Shown in pieces: positions 9,473-19,036 of a stretch of DNA of 25,787 bases. Location: the NCBI RefSeq assembly GCF_000003605.2, contig NW_003148769.1:807446-833232 (forward strand), read 5' to 3'. How positions within the stretch are numbered: the first letter of the stretch is position 1; every line of letters starts with the position of its first letter. The notes beneath the pieces are model-generated. The model was not told the DNA's origin and searched no databases. It saw nothing but the letters and a program-made list of their open reading frames with translations. The DNA is from Saccoglossus kowalevskii (Eukaryota > Hemichordata > Enteropneusta > Harrimaniidae). The position numbers were made by a program, and so were the translations under genes.

Positions 9473-9607
9473 GTAACACAACTGTATGTGATATCTACAA
9501 TGGTGGCTGTAGCCATATCTGTACGCCAGCGCCAAATCTGGCCACAGAGTGCTCGTGTCCAGACGGGGAGAACCTTAAAATTGCTAATAATGGAAGAATG
9601 TGTGTTC
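9473..9607 (+). CDS. LRP exon 6: EGF-like repeat after the propeller
   Basis: Between ttatag and gtaagt; 135 bases, phase 1 at both sides. The EGF module has cysteines in VCDIYNGGCSHICTPAP, then ECSC and RMC, the NGGCSHxC signature being typical of the EGF that caps an LRP propeller. The split first codon (T from exon 5 plus GT) makes an additional cysteine just before NTTVC, so the stretch holds seven cysteines. The N in NTT is a possible N-glycosylation site. The ATG at 9427 is intronic. Confidence 0.9.
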
Positions 9608-10480
9608 GTAAGTTATCACATTTTTTTTCTCTGATTGTTCTTACTGATTTTTGACATTTTTCGGCTGTTCTTCAATTGTAATTTTAACGTGTTAAATAAA
9701 TTGATCCATAAATCAGTAGTTAGTGTGTCGTAATGTGTCGCTAAGTCATGAAATGAAATATTCCATGTCTAGTATCATAAATATCATCCAAATTGGAAGT
9801 GACCGAAAATGTATAAGAACTGGACTGCTATTTATCGTACACTATTTGATGACATTCTAAGATGCCGAAAACACAATCACAACCAAATCTTTGAAATACT
9901 TGGTAATATTGCAAACAACTGTTCACCTTACTAATACCATAATTGTAGCAGTTGGTATATGGCACACACTACATGTCAAAGGCTGCAAATAAAATATATC
10001 CCATAATACTGCTTAAAGGGGCGATGTTCATTGCGCCGTGTCCTGTTCGATATGAGACTCATGGTGACGTATGCAATGCATGCAATGCATGTAAAAGTAC
10101 ATTGTTTGTTTACAAGAAATTCACACGCGTATGTTCATCAAAATAAATTAGGAATTTATAAACATGGTTCTGGCAATATTGAAGAAGTTGGTAATTCTGA
10201 TTTTATAGTATTATTAAATATAAAATATTTGAAATACAACCATGGCATCTATTCAAAACTATTGACTTGAAAAAGAGAGGAAGGGAAACTGCTTTTAAAA
10301 ATTATTTTTGAAACATTGATTTTTTTTATCTGATTTTTTGATATTATGTAGAACAGGGTGAAAGTCTGTTCAGACTTTTAAGTTTAAATTCAGTGCAAAC
10401 ATGTAGACTACCATATTGTGTCAATGACTTAATTTTATTCAGCCCTTAAGATTACCACCAACCATGAGTTATAGATATAA

Positions 10481-10696
10481 TACTGTAAAATACTTTATTT
10501 CAGCTCGAATTAATTTTCTTAGAAAACTTTTTGGGCGTTTTGTAGGAAATTTATTTTCCCTGATTTTTGATGAGTTGAAGGTGAAAAATAAGAAAAAGAT
10601 CATATTCACTAGATTTTATTTTCACTGAATCATCTCTTCAGCGAAAATATCGGTAGCGAAAATTAATTCCAAGCGAAAATAAAGTAATTTACAGTA
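10481..10696. mobile_element. MITE-like element, family M1, full copy
   Basis: The left end tactgtaaaatactttattt, continuing to gaattaattttc, is an imperfect inverted repeat (~38 bp) of the right end gaaaattaattccaagcgaa to acagta. The core has ttttattttcactgaatcat. At 216 bp without an ORF, this is a typical non-autonomous DNA element. It lies in intron 6 (9608-10812), which otherwise shows only a short tgcaatgcatgcaatgcatg duplication near 10074. Confidence 0.75.
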
Positions 10697-10812
10697 ATAT
10701 GACACAATATAGGTGAGAGCACTCATAGTTTACATGTGCTAACAATTGAATTTGTTTTTTGGATCAATTGAAACACTAGTTCTACATGTGTGTTTTTTTT
10801 GTTTTTTTGCAG

Positions 10813-10938
10813 CTGTTGATTCAAACTGTGAAGAGGATTTCACATGTGTCAATACTGGCCGTTGTATTTCAATGCGTTGGGTCTGCGATATTGACAACGA
10901 TTGCGGTGATTCGTCAGACGAGGCAGATTTCATGTGCT
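10813..10938 (+). CDS. LRP exon 7: LDLa repeat 1 of the cluster
   Basis: 126 bases between tttttgcag and gtaagc, phase 1 on both sides. The module has six cysteines: [23 protein letters not shown] and the final FMC. Calcium ligands in the family are the tryptophan carbonyl and acidic side chains in CDxxxDC and SDE. Here [16 protein letters not shown] keeps all of them. The first codon, split with exon 6 (C + CT), is proline. Confidence 0.93.
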
Positions 10939-11370
10939 GTAAGCTTAATACTACGCTACATTTTTGGAAAATTTTATAAAATATTAGTAATTGCTGTTTC
11001 CTTAAATGTTGTATTATAACAGGTGAACATGATTTGTCCGTTTATGTCATGTGACTATCATGTGACTATGTTCCCTCACTTCCATGATCTAATAGATCAG
11101 CATGTACATCTACTTAATAATTAATCAGTGTTATTGTGTACATCTAGAACAGTACCTCTGTATTGTAGTGTGCCATAGTTTTTCAGTATTCAATGGAGTA
11201 TCTGCATACTACTTTATTAGAAAACTCCAAATATGAAACGATTACGTAGTAATTACAAGATGGTGGACATTTTTGAAAACAAAGTTCAGTTCAAAGCTGA
11301 GTTCTGATCTTCACATAGCAGTCGGTTGAATTGGGAAGATGTATAATTATATTATAATAATTTACACATG

Positions 11371-11521
11371 TAAGGTTATTACAAGGATTCTGCAAAGTAT
11401 GCACTCAGATAGTACACAATCACGTCGTCCATTGCGATGCATCAGTCCTTTGAGGCTGTGCATTAGTTGATATACTCTTGCTGTTCTGTCCTTTGTACAA
11501 ACTTTGCAATATTCTCAAACC
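11371..11521. mobile_element. MITE-like element, family M2 (copy 2)
   Basis: The left end aaggttattacaaggattct, then gcaaagtatgcactcag, matches the inverted right arm of the copy at 4134-4286. The right end aactttgcaatattctcaaa is a weaker inverted match. It lies in intron 7 (10939-11981). A nearby tandem of catgtgactat (about 11049-11070) is the only other pattern there apart from the M1 copy. Confidence 0.55.
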
Positions 11522-11623
11522 TGATTGGTTGATAACCATCACATGACATAGATATAATTGGTAAATTCTCAGTGTGTTTTCTCTCATTTTCATGCATTTT
11601 CGAAATCAGGAAAACATCTGTAA

Positions 11624-11837
11624 TACTGTGAAATACTATATTTTAGCTGGAAATAATGTTTGCTGAAAAGACATTTTTGGTGCCTTGTATGGAATTTATT
11701 TTCACTGATTTTTTGACAAGTTGAATGTAAAATATAGGAAAAAAGGTATATTCGCTGGATTTTATTTTCACTGAATCATTCCTTCAGCGAAAATAGCAAA
11801 AATTAATTTCAAGCAAAAATAAAGTTTTCTTCTGTAC
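11624..11837. mobile_element. MITE-like element, family M1, diverged copy
   Basis: The left end tactgtgaaatactatatttt, the core ctggattttattttcactga and the right end aagcaaaaataaag...tctgta follow the copy at 10481-10696 in order, with a similar length (~214 bp). The terminal inverted repeats are more eroded. Confidence 0.65.
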
Positions 11838-11981
11838 CTTAATTAAAATACTTCCATCCAGTTTTTTGTCTGATGTATAATAATGAGAATTATGTCACTC
11901 CTGCTTGGATCAAATAACAAACCTGCATTATAGTTTCACTGATTTACAGTATTTTTTTCTTGTGACTTTTTTTATTCACAG

Positions 11982-12098
11982 TTGAACATACATGCAGGCA
12001 AACTGATTTTACTTGCAATAATGGCCGCTGTATCTTTCTCAGCTGGAGGTGCGATTACGATGACGATTGTCGAGATGGCAGTGATGAAATTGATTGCC
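11982..12098 (+). CDS. LRP exon 8: LDLa repeat 2
   Basis: 117 bases between attcacag and gtaagt, phase 1 on both sides. Cysteines run [14 protein letters not shown], then WRC, DDC and [18 protein letters not shown] keeps the tryptophan and all four acidic ligand positions. At 39 codons it is one of the shortest repeats in the cluster. It is too short to stand out as an open frame by itself but is certain from the motif and splice sites. Confidence 0.93.
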
Positions 12099-13258
12099 GT
12101 AAGTTGATCTACATTCTAATGTTGATGTCGTTACTGATTCTTGATTTCATCAACTATTGAGAATTAACATTACATGTATACTATTTTAATTAATATTTTA
12201 CAACCTCTTAATGTAGAACTCTAATCATGAATGGGAATACCCAGAATTCATTCATTTTTCAATCAATTGTACTTCTGGGCAATATAAGGATATTGATTTA
12301 AAAAAAGTTGGGGGTCACCACCTTAATTTTTGGAAGAATGATAGTTGTATTTTAGTGGATAATGGCCATTTTGACAGTATTGTAATGCTTTTACCACAGC
12401 TTCCTATGGTGGAGATAATATATCATATCTTAAATTATTTCGTTATAATTGTGCTCTATTAAACAGAGCGATTTTTAAAAAAATGTTAGGACAATCTCAA
12501 ATACAATGTATGTCACTGGAACACAAAATTTTATTTAATGGTATCATGACAAAATTTTATTTAATGGTATCACGGAACATTGACTTCATGATTTTACACA
12601 ATAAACTAATAAACACTGTCATGTGATTTCTAAAAAGTTTTGAGGGGCTTATACCTTAAGTTCTTGACCAGTTGGCACTGAAATAGCATATGATGTACCC
12701 ATAATGCAATGCATTTCATATAAGAGATGCCACCATATTGGTACATGGAATGAGACCACAATTCAACTTCCTGTTTTCATGACCCTCACAAAATTCTACA
12801 GCATGTTTGCAATTTGACATGAACATGAGTTTTGCTCAAAACAGTATTATTGTTTATTTTTACATTCTTTGGGAATGTAACTAGACCTAGGACCTATAAT
12901 CATTTGGCTCAACAATTTAGGTGATATTGGATCAAACATTGACTTTGTAGCGTATTTGAATTGTATTGGTCCTGTATTGTGTATTACTGGTGCAGAATAT
13001 ATAGACGTGGTGTCGTCTATGATCACGAGACTTTGAAAAAAATATGAATAATAGACTAGCGAGTTGGGTGGGTAGGTCTTGCCTACTGGTCAGCTGTCCT
13101 TGCGTAATCCCATGGTAATACACTGAAAAAGTAATGTGATGAAACAGAATATTTTGCCAACTACGTATCAAGAGATCAGTTTTTGGGTGTTCTTAGAATG
13201 GCCAGATTCCAGACTAGTACAGAATGCGGTGACCATTTATTATATTTTTTCTCTGCAG
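12099..13258. other. Intron 8, one small duplication
   Basis: The only structure seen is a 26-bp tandem duplication, acaaaattttatttaatggt and onwards, with copies starting at 12523 and 12549. No transposon ends, exon or RNA gene is recognised. The intron ends in ttttctctgcag. Confidence 0.6.
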
Positions 13259-13384
13259 CGTTCCCTACTTGTGACCCAATCAATGATTTTACATGTGCTA
13301 ATAGTCGATGTATCAGTAAGGACGATGTCTGTGATGGTCATGACGATTGTCGAGATGGACAACAATCAGATGAGCGAGATTGTC
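13259..13384 (+). CDS. LRP exon 9: LDLa repeat 3, with a two-residue insertion
   Basis: 126 bases between tctctgcag and gtaagt, phase 1 on both sides. Cysteines run TCDPINDFTC, NSRC, DDVC, HDDC and RDC. The acidic positions of VCDGHDDC and SDE are present. Two residues are inserted in the usually fixed loop (CRDGQQSDE instead of CxDxSDE), and aspartate replaces the usual tryptophan before VC. Both lie at the calcium site. The frame is open and both splice sites are good, so this is probably a functional but altered repeat. Confidence 0.9.
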
Positions 13385-14560
13385 GTAAGTCTCACATTCT
13401 CCCACGTTCTTGCAATAGATCTAATTGATCAGATTGGCACTTGCTATTTTAGTTAAATTTGTACTTGTTTAGCTTTGTGGATTGTTTTGCATTGAATTAT
13501 GTTTAGATAAACATTGTGATCAATCATTTAGTTTACTTCAATCGCTCACAAACATTGGGAAATGTTGTTATATAGTAGGCTTACTCAGGAATGCAAACAC
13601 CCAAAATCTGCCCATGAGCCTTTGCGTTTTTATCTTGTGTTGTTATCATCGCTTGGAACTCAATTCCTGCGCATGCGCATGTGATGATCCTCTCGCTTTA
13701 ATTTGAATTTCTTTCAAATAGATGTTCTATTTGAATTTCTTGTAAAATTCAATGCGGCCACCTGTTCCACTGTATACTGTGAGTCGACATCAGCTTTCGG
13801 CAAATTGTGTATGCTGTTGATTTTGAAACATTAGCTTTGAAATTTCAGTAAATGAGACTTTTCAAATGTAAAACATGGAACTTCGCCATGCATGTTTGAT
13901 ATTCATACTGATAGTGATGTCCACTTGGTTACGCAAAGTTTCAAAACTGATAACAATTGTGCCAATATCTAGTTAAACTTCAATGCAAAATGGACAAATA
14001 AATTCAGACTAGTGTAAATTGATATTATATATATTATATAATTCTTTTCTGTTTCTACCTTATACTATGTTTTTTTTGTACTTTCGTAAATAGACCCTTC
14101 AATTGTTTTGCGATACGTGAGAAATCAGGCGTGTAAGTCTCAGATAAACTATTTTTGTTTTTTGCCTGATGTCGTTTGTTTCTGTTTTTCACATAATACT
14201 GAAAAATACACTCATTTGCCATTTGTGAGTTCTAAATAGTAAAAACTAATTCGTAAGTAATTCTCAAAGTGTTTCATTTGAACTAATGATTAACAAATTT
14301 CTATTAAATTTGTATCCCTCGAAAGTACGAAAATGTGTGACATTTTGAAGGTCATCCATTACTAAGATCAGTTCATATTTACAAAAAAAAATAGTGTGCA
14401 TAGATTTGGGTTTTTGAATTTTGCTAACAGTCTAAAATCGCATGTTTGGTTTGGTAAAATAAAGGAAATGTTTTTTTATTGACAGAGTGTATCTATTATT
14501 TGCTGTTGAGTTTGCACTGGAGACTCCTATAATGTCTTTGTGATGAAGCTATGCAAAATG
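13385..14560. other. Intron 9 before the minisatellite
   Basis: No exon or transposon is firmly seen. A short inverted pair, ttttgtactttcg near 14076 and cgaaagtacgaaa near 14319, could be the ends of a decayed element but is only about 13 bases long. The palindrome tgcgcatgcgca lies near 13668. Confidence 0.4.
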
Positions 14561-15243
14561 AACTGAACACCTATACAATATACCAAACACCTGTACAATA
14601 TACTGAACACCTATACAATATACTGAACACCAGTACAATATACTGAACACCAGTACAATATACTGAACACCTATACAATATACTGAACACTATACAATAT
14701 AATATACTGAACACTATACAATATAATATACTGAACACCTATACAATATACTGGACACCTGTACAATATACTGAACACCTGTACAATATACTGAGCACCT
14801 GTACAATATACTGAGCACCTGTACAATATACTGAGCACCTGTACATTTTGCCGAACACCTGTACAATATACTGAACACCTGTACAATATACTGAACACCT
14901 GTACAATATACTGAGCACCTGTACATTTTGCCGAACACCTGTACAATATACTGAACACCTGTACAATATACTGAACACCTGTACAATATGCCGAACACCT
15001 GTACAATATGCCGAACACATGTACAATATGCCGAACACCTGTACAATATGCCGAACACCTGTACAATATGCCGAACACCTGTACAATATGCCGAACACCT
15101 GTACAATATACTGAACACCTGTACAATATACTGAACACCTGTACAATATACCGAACACATGTACAATATGCCGAACACATGTACAATATGCCGAACACCT
15201 GTACAATATGCCGAACACCTGTACAATATACTGAACACCTATA
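14561..15243. repeat. 20-bp minisatellite, about 34 copies
   Basis: The unit ctgaacacctgtacaatata repeats in strict 20-bp register from 14761 to 15240. Before that come about ten copies with two longer variant units near 14691-14740. Variants are ccgaacacct/ccgaacacat towards the right and tgtacattttgccg, which occurs twice 80 bp apart (14839 and 14919). Because 20 is not a multiple of 3 and no stop falls in the antisense unit, all three antisense frames stay open for 500 bases; these frames are not genes. The array ends about 140 bp before exon 10. Confidence 0.97.
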
Positions 15244-15385
15244 AAATAAGAAATTATTATTGTTACATTAGTATATATCTGAAGACAAATATGTCTTAAT
15301 CTCCTCTACACTTATTACTTTCTCATTTCTCTTCTTCTTTGTATATTGAGAATATTTAATCAACTGGCTTTTGTTTTTTTTATAG

Positions 15386-15511
15386 CTGGACGTACATGCG
15401 CACCGGGTTACCACCAGTGCGAAAGCTCAACATTGTGCCTACCACGCCGTTGGTTGTGTGATGGAGACAATGACTGTGGAGACATGTCTGATGAAAGCAC
15501 AACTTTCTGTT
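15386..15511 (+). CDS. LRP exon 10: LDLa repeat 4
   Basis: 126 bases between ttttatag and gtatgt, phase 1 on both sides. Cysteines run [18 protein letters not shown] and [20 protein letters not shown] is a textbook calcium site. The exon sits between the minisatellite and the CpG-richer intron 10. Confidence 0.93.
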
Positions 15512-15789
15512 GTATGTACATATATTGATTTCCTTGTCAAATTTTGTTTCTTCAAACTATACTATGACATGCTGAGTTGGTGATGAAAACGAATGATGTA
15601 TTTCTATCCTAATAATACTCAGAATAAATAAACCGTGGAATGTCGGAACACAATGAAGGGGTTCCACAACAGAATCAGGAATGTACCCTGAGACAAACAC
15701 TGACCTTTTTTTTTTTTTACAGACTTTCTCATGTGCAGTTTAGTATTTTATGTAAATTTGTCTTGTCAATTTTTGGTCATCTTTGTAGT

Positions 15790-15935
15790 TTATGTGTCTT
15801 TAAAGTGCCTGTGCAATGCCCACCCTCACGTTTCCTATTTCAGATCTGTGTCCCACTGAAATGGGCAGTTATTGTTTTTTTTGCTGAAAATGATTACTCG
15901 TATCCAAGTAAATTTGGAATATTTCTCGTGTTGTA
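15790..15935 (+). pseudogene. Possible decayed LDLa exon in intron 10
   Basis: One plus-strand frame reads VQCPPSRF, then ICVPLKWA, and after a T-rich stretch ENDYSYPSK. The order resembles an LDLa repeat (CPPxxF, C[VI]P..W, ENDCxDxSDE) with Tyr in the place of a Cys (TAC versus TGC), Tyr for Asp and Lys for Asp/Glu. Spacing is wrong in two places and no clean phase 1 acceptor or donor flanks it. It could be a dead former exon of the cluster, or a chance match. Confidence 0.25.
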
Positions 15936-16146
15936 GCCACGCCCACCTATCCTGAAACGGTCGACTGTTTCCGGATTCCCGATTCTCGCCGAAAGTGCAC
16001 CACCAAATGATAAAAATGTGAGAGGAAGTCATACCCCCGAGCCGTGATAACACTGGTCATTCAGTATAGTTTTAAACGATATACATTTTTCGGTTGGCGT
16101 TTTTTCTTTTTTTTTGTCTATTTTATTTTTTTTGAGAGAGTTTTCA

Positions 16147-16250
16147 GATGTTGTGTTGTGGGCAGTTGCAGTGAAACGTATAGTCATAGTGTATGTATTC
16201 ACACGTTTCTAATCGATCCGAAGGTGCGACATCAGTGGACGAAAGCCACT
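16147..16250 (+). pseudogene. THAP zinc-finger-like fragment
   Basis: Downstream of a long pyrimidine tract ending in ttttcag (AG at 16146-16147) the frame reads RCCVVGSCSETYSHSVC and then HTFLIDPKVRHQWTKA before a stop. THAP domains begin with C-x(2-4)-C, followed by H-x-FP-x-D-x-x-x-R-x-x-W-x-x-A, and this segment fits. The second half of the domain, with the C-x2-H zinc ligands, is not found downstream in any frame. THAP domains occur in P-element-type transposases and in host DNA-binding proteins. It is probably a broken transposase relic or one exon of a nested gene. Confidence 0.45.
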
Positions 16251-16994
16251 TAACCTCAGATTCTTTTTTTTTGTGTGGAAAAACTGTCCTTGTCCATGAA
16301 AAAAAAAAAAACTATGTTTAAAGAGAAACACCTACAACGTAAACCTGGCACAACACTTTTGAAAGAAATAGATTTCGAACCAGCCCATGATCACCGAGGC
16401 GGATTTTAGAAGAGACGTCCGGCAAGTGTTTCAAATGAGTTGACTTTTTTTGCGATCGTGATTATAGTTTTATAGAGATCATTCAGTAAAAGGTAGTAAT
16501 AATTTTGACAGTGATACGAAAACGAAGCGTCGGACAAACAGGAAATTACACAGCCCTTACACACTGCTAATTGTTTTCATTTTCGAAGGCTAAAAGTTTC
16601 TGAATTGCTTGGTGATTGGTGTTGAATGTCGAATTCACACCTCTGTTCTTTTTTTTTATCTCCGTCCTTGCAGCTTGATCTGCGTAATAATTTATGAAAT
16701 AAGAATCCGGGCTTGGTCAATGTGTTTCCACCAAAGTTTTAATATGATGTTATAATTATGACAATCACGCCATGGATCACGCTAACTCGAATCCACTCTC
16801 AATTTATCTGTAGGTGTGTCGATCTCGATTATTTTTGTTATCCAATTAAACGCCGCTTTTAACAAACTTGCCCTCGTCGTGACCCGACGCGTTCACCTAT
16901 TTCAACAAAATGTAAATTTATTTCCACGCAACTGTCATTTATTTAGTAACTGTGATTTGTCGTTTTTCACTATAGTCTAATGTTTAGAATGTAA
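16251..16994. other. Intron 10, central CpG-richer stretch
   Basis: No gene can be called between the THAP-like fragment and the following ORF. CpG is noticeably more frequent here than in other introns, and T and A homopolymers of 8-13 bases occur (16265, 16300, 16651). Together with its neighbours this stretch looks like inserted DNA of different origin. Confidence 0.35.
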
Positions 16995-17294
16995 AATTAT
17001 GTTCTCTTTTATTTTAATTTTAAAAGTTTTACACAGACGATCGATGAAATAAAACAGTGTAGTGACGTGCTTAGTAACCTGCTAAATAACGAGATAATTC
17101 CGACGTCAAATTCTATTGTGTTCAGCGACAGTGTACAAACGTGCGCCGGTGTCGGTGACAATCACGGTGACCATCACGGTGACCAGCTACACCAGAACGG
17201 ACATATTTCGCATCTAACTCAACCCCATGCAACAAAAATTGATACTATGTGTTCATTATGGTCTATTCTTCCTCGACGAACAAGTACATATTAA
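16995..17294 (+). CDS. Unassigned open frame, possible exon or transposon remnant
   Basis: A frame of about 100 codons is open from 16995 to the stop at 17292-17294. From about 17028 the sequence looks protein-like (FTQTIDEIKQCSDVLSNLLN, then a His/Gly/Asp-rich part GDNHGDHHGDQ), with more C/G at third positions than the flanks. I recognise no family. A cagtgt or alternative acceptor could start it as a terminal exon, and an aataaa lies downstream near 17458. It may belong with the THAP-like fragment 800 bp upstream. It could equally be non-coding. Confidence 0.2.
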   Translation, partial: NYVLFYFNFKSFTQTIDEIKQCSDVLSNLLNNEIIPTSNSIVFSDSVQTCAGVGDNHGDHHGDQLHQNGHISHLTQPHATKIDTMCSLWSILPRRTSTY

Positions 17295-17387
17295 AGTGAC
17301 AATTTAGTCAAAGAAGAGAAAACTGCACAAGAAATTTGCCTTATTTACACGTATCGGCAATGCAAGCTGCCATGCGACTTCCCCTTC

Positions 17388-17421
17388 TGACGTCACAAGG
17401 GGAATTTCTGTATGCAAATGA
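17388..17421. promoter_or_regulatory. Full CRE palindrome and octamer motif side by side
   Basis: The CREB/ATF site tgacgtca and, about 20 bases on, the POU octamer atgcaaat occur within one short stretch of intron 10. Such pairs are found in promoters and enhancers, but both are short and this is motif evidence only. In the antisense direction they would sit upstream of a pyrimidine-rich region, with no gene recognised. Confidence 0.25.
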
Positions 17422-18014
17422 GAAGCTAATGAGGAGCCTCGTTTTAAAATACACAAAAATAAAGTTGCCGTAGACTGAGTTTAAAACACATTTTTTCACT
17501 TAAAAAAAATTATTTATGCTTAGAAACATAAAAATTAATAATATTTATGTATCAATGGATAATGTTAGGCGTGAAAATAGCAGCACAGGCACTTTAAATG
17601 GATTTTTTTACCCTTTGAGCGTGAAAGTCAACTTTTTACCATCACAAAATTTATTGTACTCCATGATATGTTTGCATTTTTTTCCAAGTTTTGTTACCTG
17701 GTGCACCCGACAAGAGCGGGTCAACAGAATTCTCAATTCGTTTCATTTTAAAAAATAAACCGGAACAAAAACGTACACAATTTTTCAAACTTGAGGTTTG
17801 TACAAATCTAACGTAATCGATCTTTATAGTTGACGTGTTAAAGGCTGGATAATAACGTAGTCATGCAATTCAGACATTGAACTTCACTTGGGCCTGAACG
17901 ATTGCGCTCCCACTCTCACATTGTTGTATACATAATAACCAGGGATTCATTGGAAAACAAAGAGGATTTCGTTGAGGTATTTTACGAATCCTGTTCTTTT
18001 TTTTTTTTTTTCAG
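17422..18014. other. Intron 10, 3' end
   Basis: AT-rich sequence with aataaa near 17458 and no recognisable exon or element. It ends in a 13-base T run and ttcag, a strong acceptor for exon 11. Confidence 0.5.
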
Positions 18015-18137
18015 TTGGAATACCTTGTAATAGTGGTGATTTCCGATGTGTTACCAGCGGACGTTGTATTCCCCCGTACTGGCATTGTGACGGCGATAAT
18101 GACTGTAGGGACATGTCAGATGAGCCTAGCAGCTGTG
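18015..18137 (+). CDS. LRP exon 11: LDLa repeat 5
   Basis: 123 bases between tttttcag and gtatgt, phase 1 on both sides. Cysteines run [19 protein letters not shown] and [18 protein letters not shown] keeps every ligand position. It resembles exon 10 in the DMSDE core, which may reflect a shared duplication origin. Confidence 0.93.
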
Positions 18138-18667
18138 GTATGTTGATCAATACATTGGTGGATTTATTCACCGCTGATAGATTAATGGGGAAATATAAAA
18201 TAATATTTTAAATTTTTTGAATATTTTAACACATTGTCAACTTATCCACGGTAGCTTTCAGCATGCAAACTTTTACTTGGACAATTTTTTTTCCCCAATT
18301 CAGATAGAGAAAAGTTTTCTTTTTAGTTCTTACAGAGACAAATTTCACAAATGCGAGTCTGAAAAAATGTGTTTTTTTTTCTTTATCCTTACAACAGGGA
18401 TTTATAATTTATCTAAGGATGTGGTTTTAAGGTAGTAAGCTACCTTTGAAAAACAATATTACTGGAAATTTAACAAAAATGCATGTTTTGAATAGTTTAC
18501 AATTGTTTCCTTAGCCAGAAACTTTCTATCGTATCTCTAAAATTCTGTTATAAAAATTATATGTAGTGTTATGAGGGCTACATATGACTATAACAAAAAA
18601 TTGGAGAATTTTGAATATTAGTTATCCATGGATAATATAAATTTTGTTTCTGTCCTCACCGTCACAG
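18138..18667. other. Intron 11, nothing recognised
   Basis: 530 bases of AT-rich sequence with T runs and no inverted or tandem repeat of note. It ends in ccgtcacag before exon 12. Confidence 0.5.
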
Positions 18668-18799
18668 GTACTGAGGAGTTCACCTGTTTTGGCGATCAGT
18701 TTACTTGTGATAGTGGCCGGTGTATCCCTTTGAACTGGATCTGTGATTCTGATAATGACTGCGGGGACCACTCAGATGAAGATGAAAGACACAATTGTG
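18668..18799 (+). CDS. LRP exon 12: LDLa repeat 6
   Basis: 132 bases between gtcacag and gtaaga, phase 1 on both sides. Cysteines run [20 protein letters not shown] and [18 protein letters not shown] keeps the calcium ligands. The tail after SDE is long and charged (DERHNC). An ATG at 18628 lies in the intron and is not used. Confidence 0.93.
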
Positions 18800-19036
18800 G
18801 TAAGAATGATTCAAAGAATATCTTTGTAATGCTAAGAGCCAAAACAAGTTCGTGAAATGTCATGTATTGCATCATTACAACCATAGCATCCACAATTATA
18901 ATTATGAAAATATTCACAAGATTGTACTTGATTGGCTAACTAACCCTAACAACTAACATTCTAACCAATCAGAGAGCAGCTTGTTTGTTGACTCAACCGC
19001 CAGCCACAATAAGTTATGATAACAAGAACTTTTATT

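Noticed and set aside
14076..14332. Short inverted repeat gtactttcg/cgaaagtac as transposon ends
   Set aside because: Only about 13 bases pair and flanking sequence does not continue the match; no second copy is seen in the window.
14671..15244. Long open frames on both strands with a 20-residue peptide period
   Set aside because: They are produced by the 20-bp minisatellite, which lacks stops in three antisense frames; the period and equal openness of all frames mark it as non-coding.
18930..18975. Facing CCAAT motifs (gattggctaac / ctaaccaatc) as a promoter
   Set aside because: Short inverted repeat in an intron with no start site or other promoter signs; insufficient.
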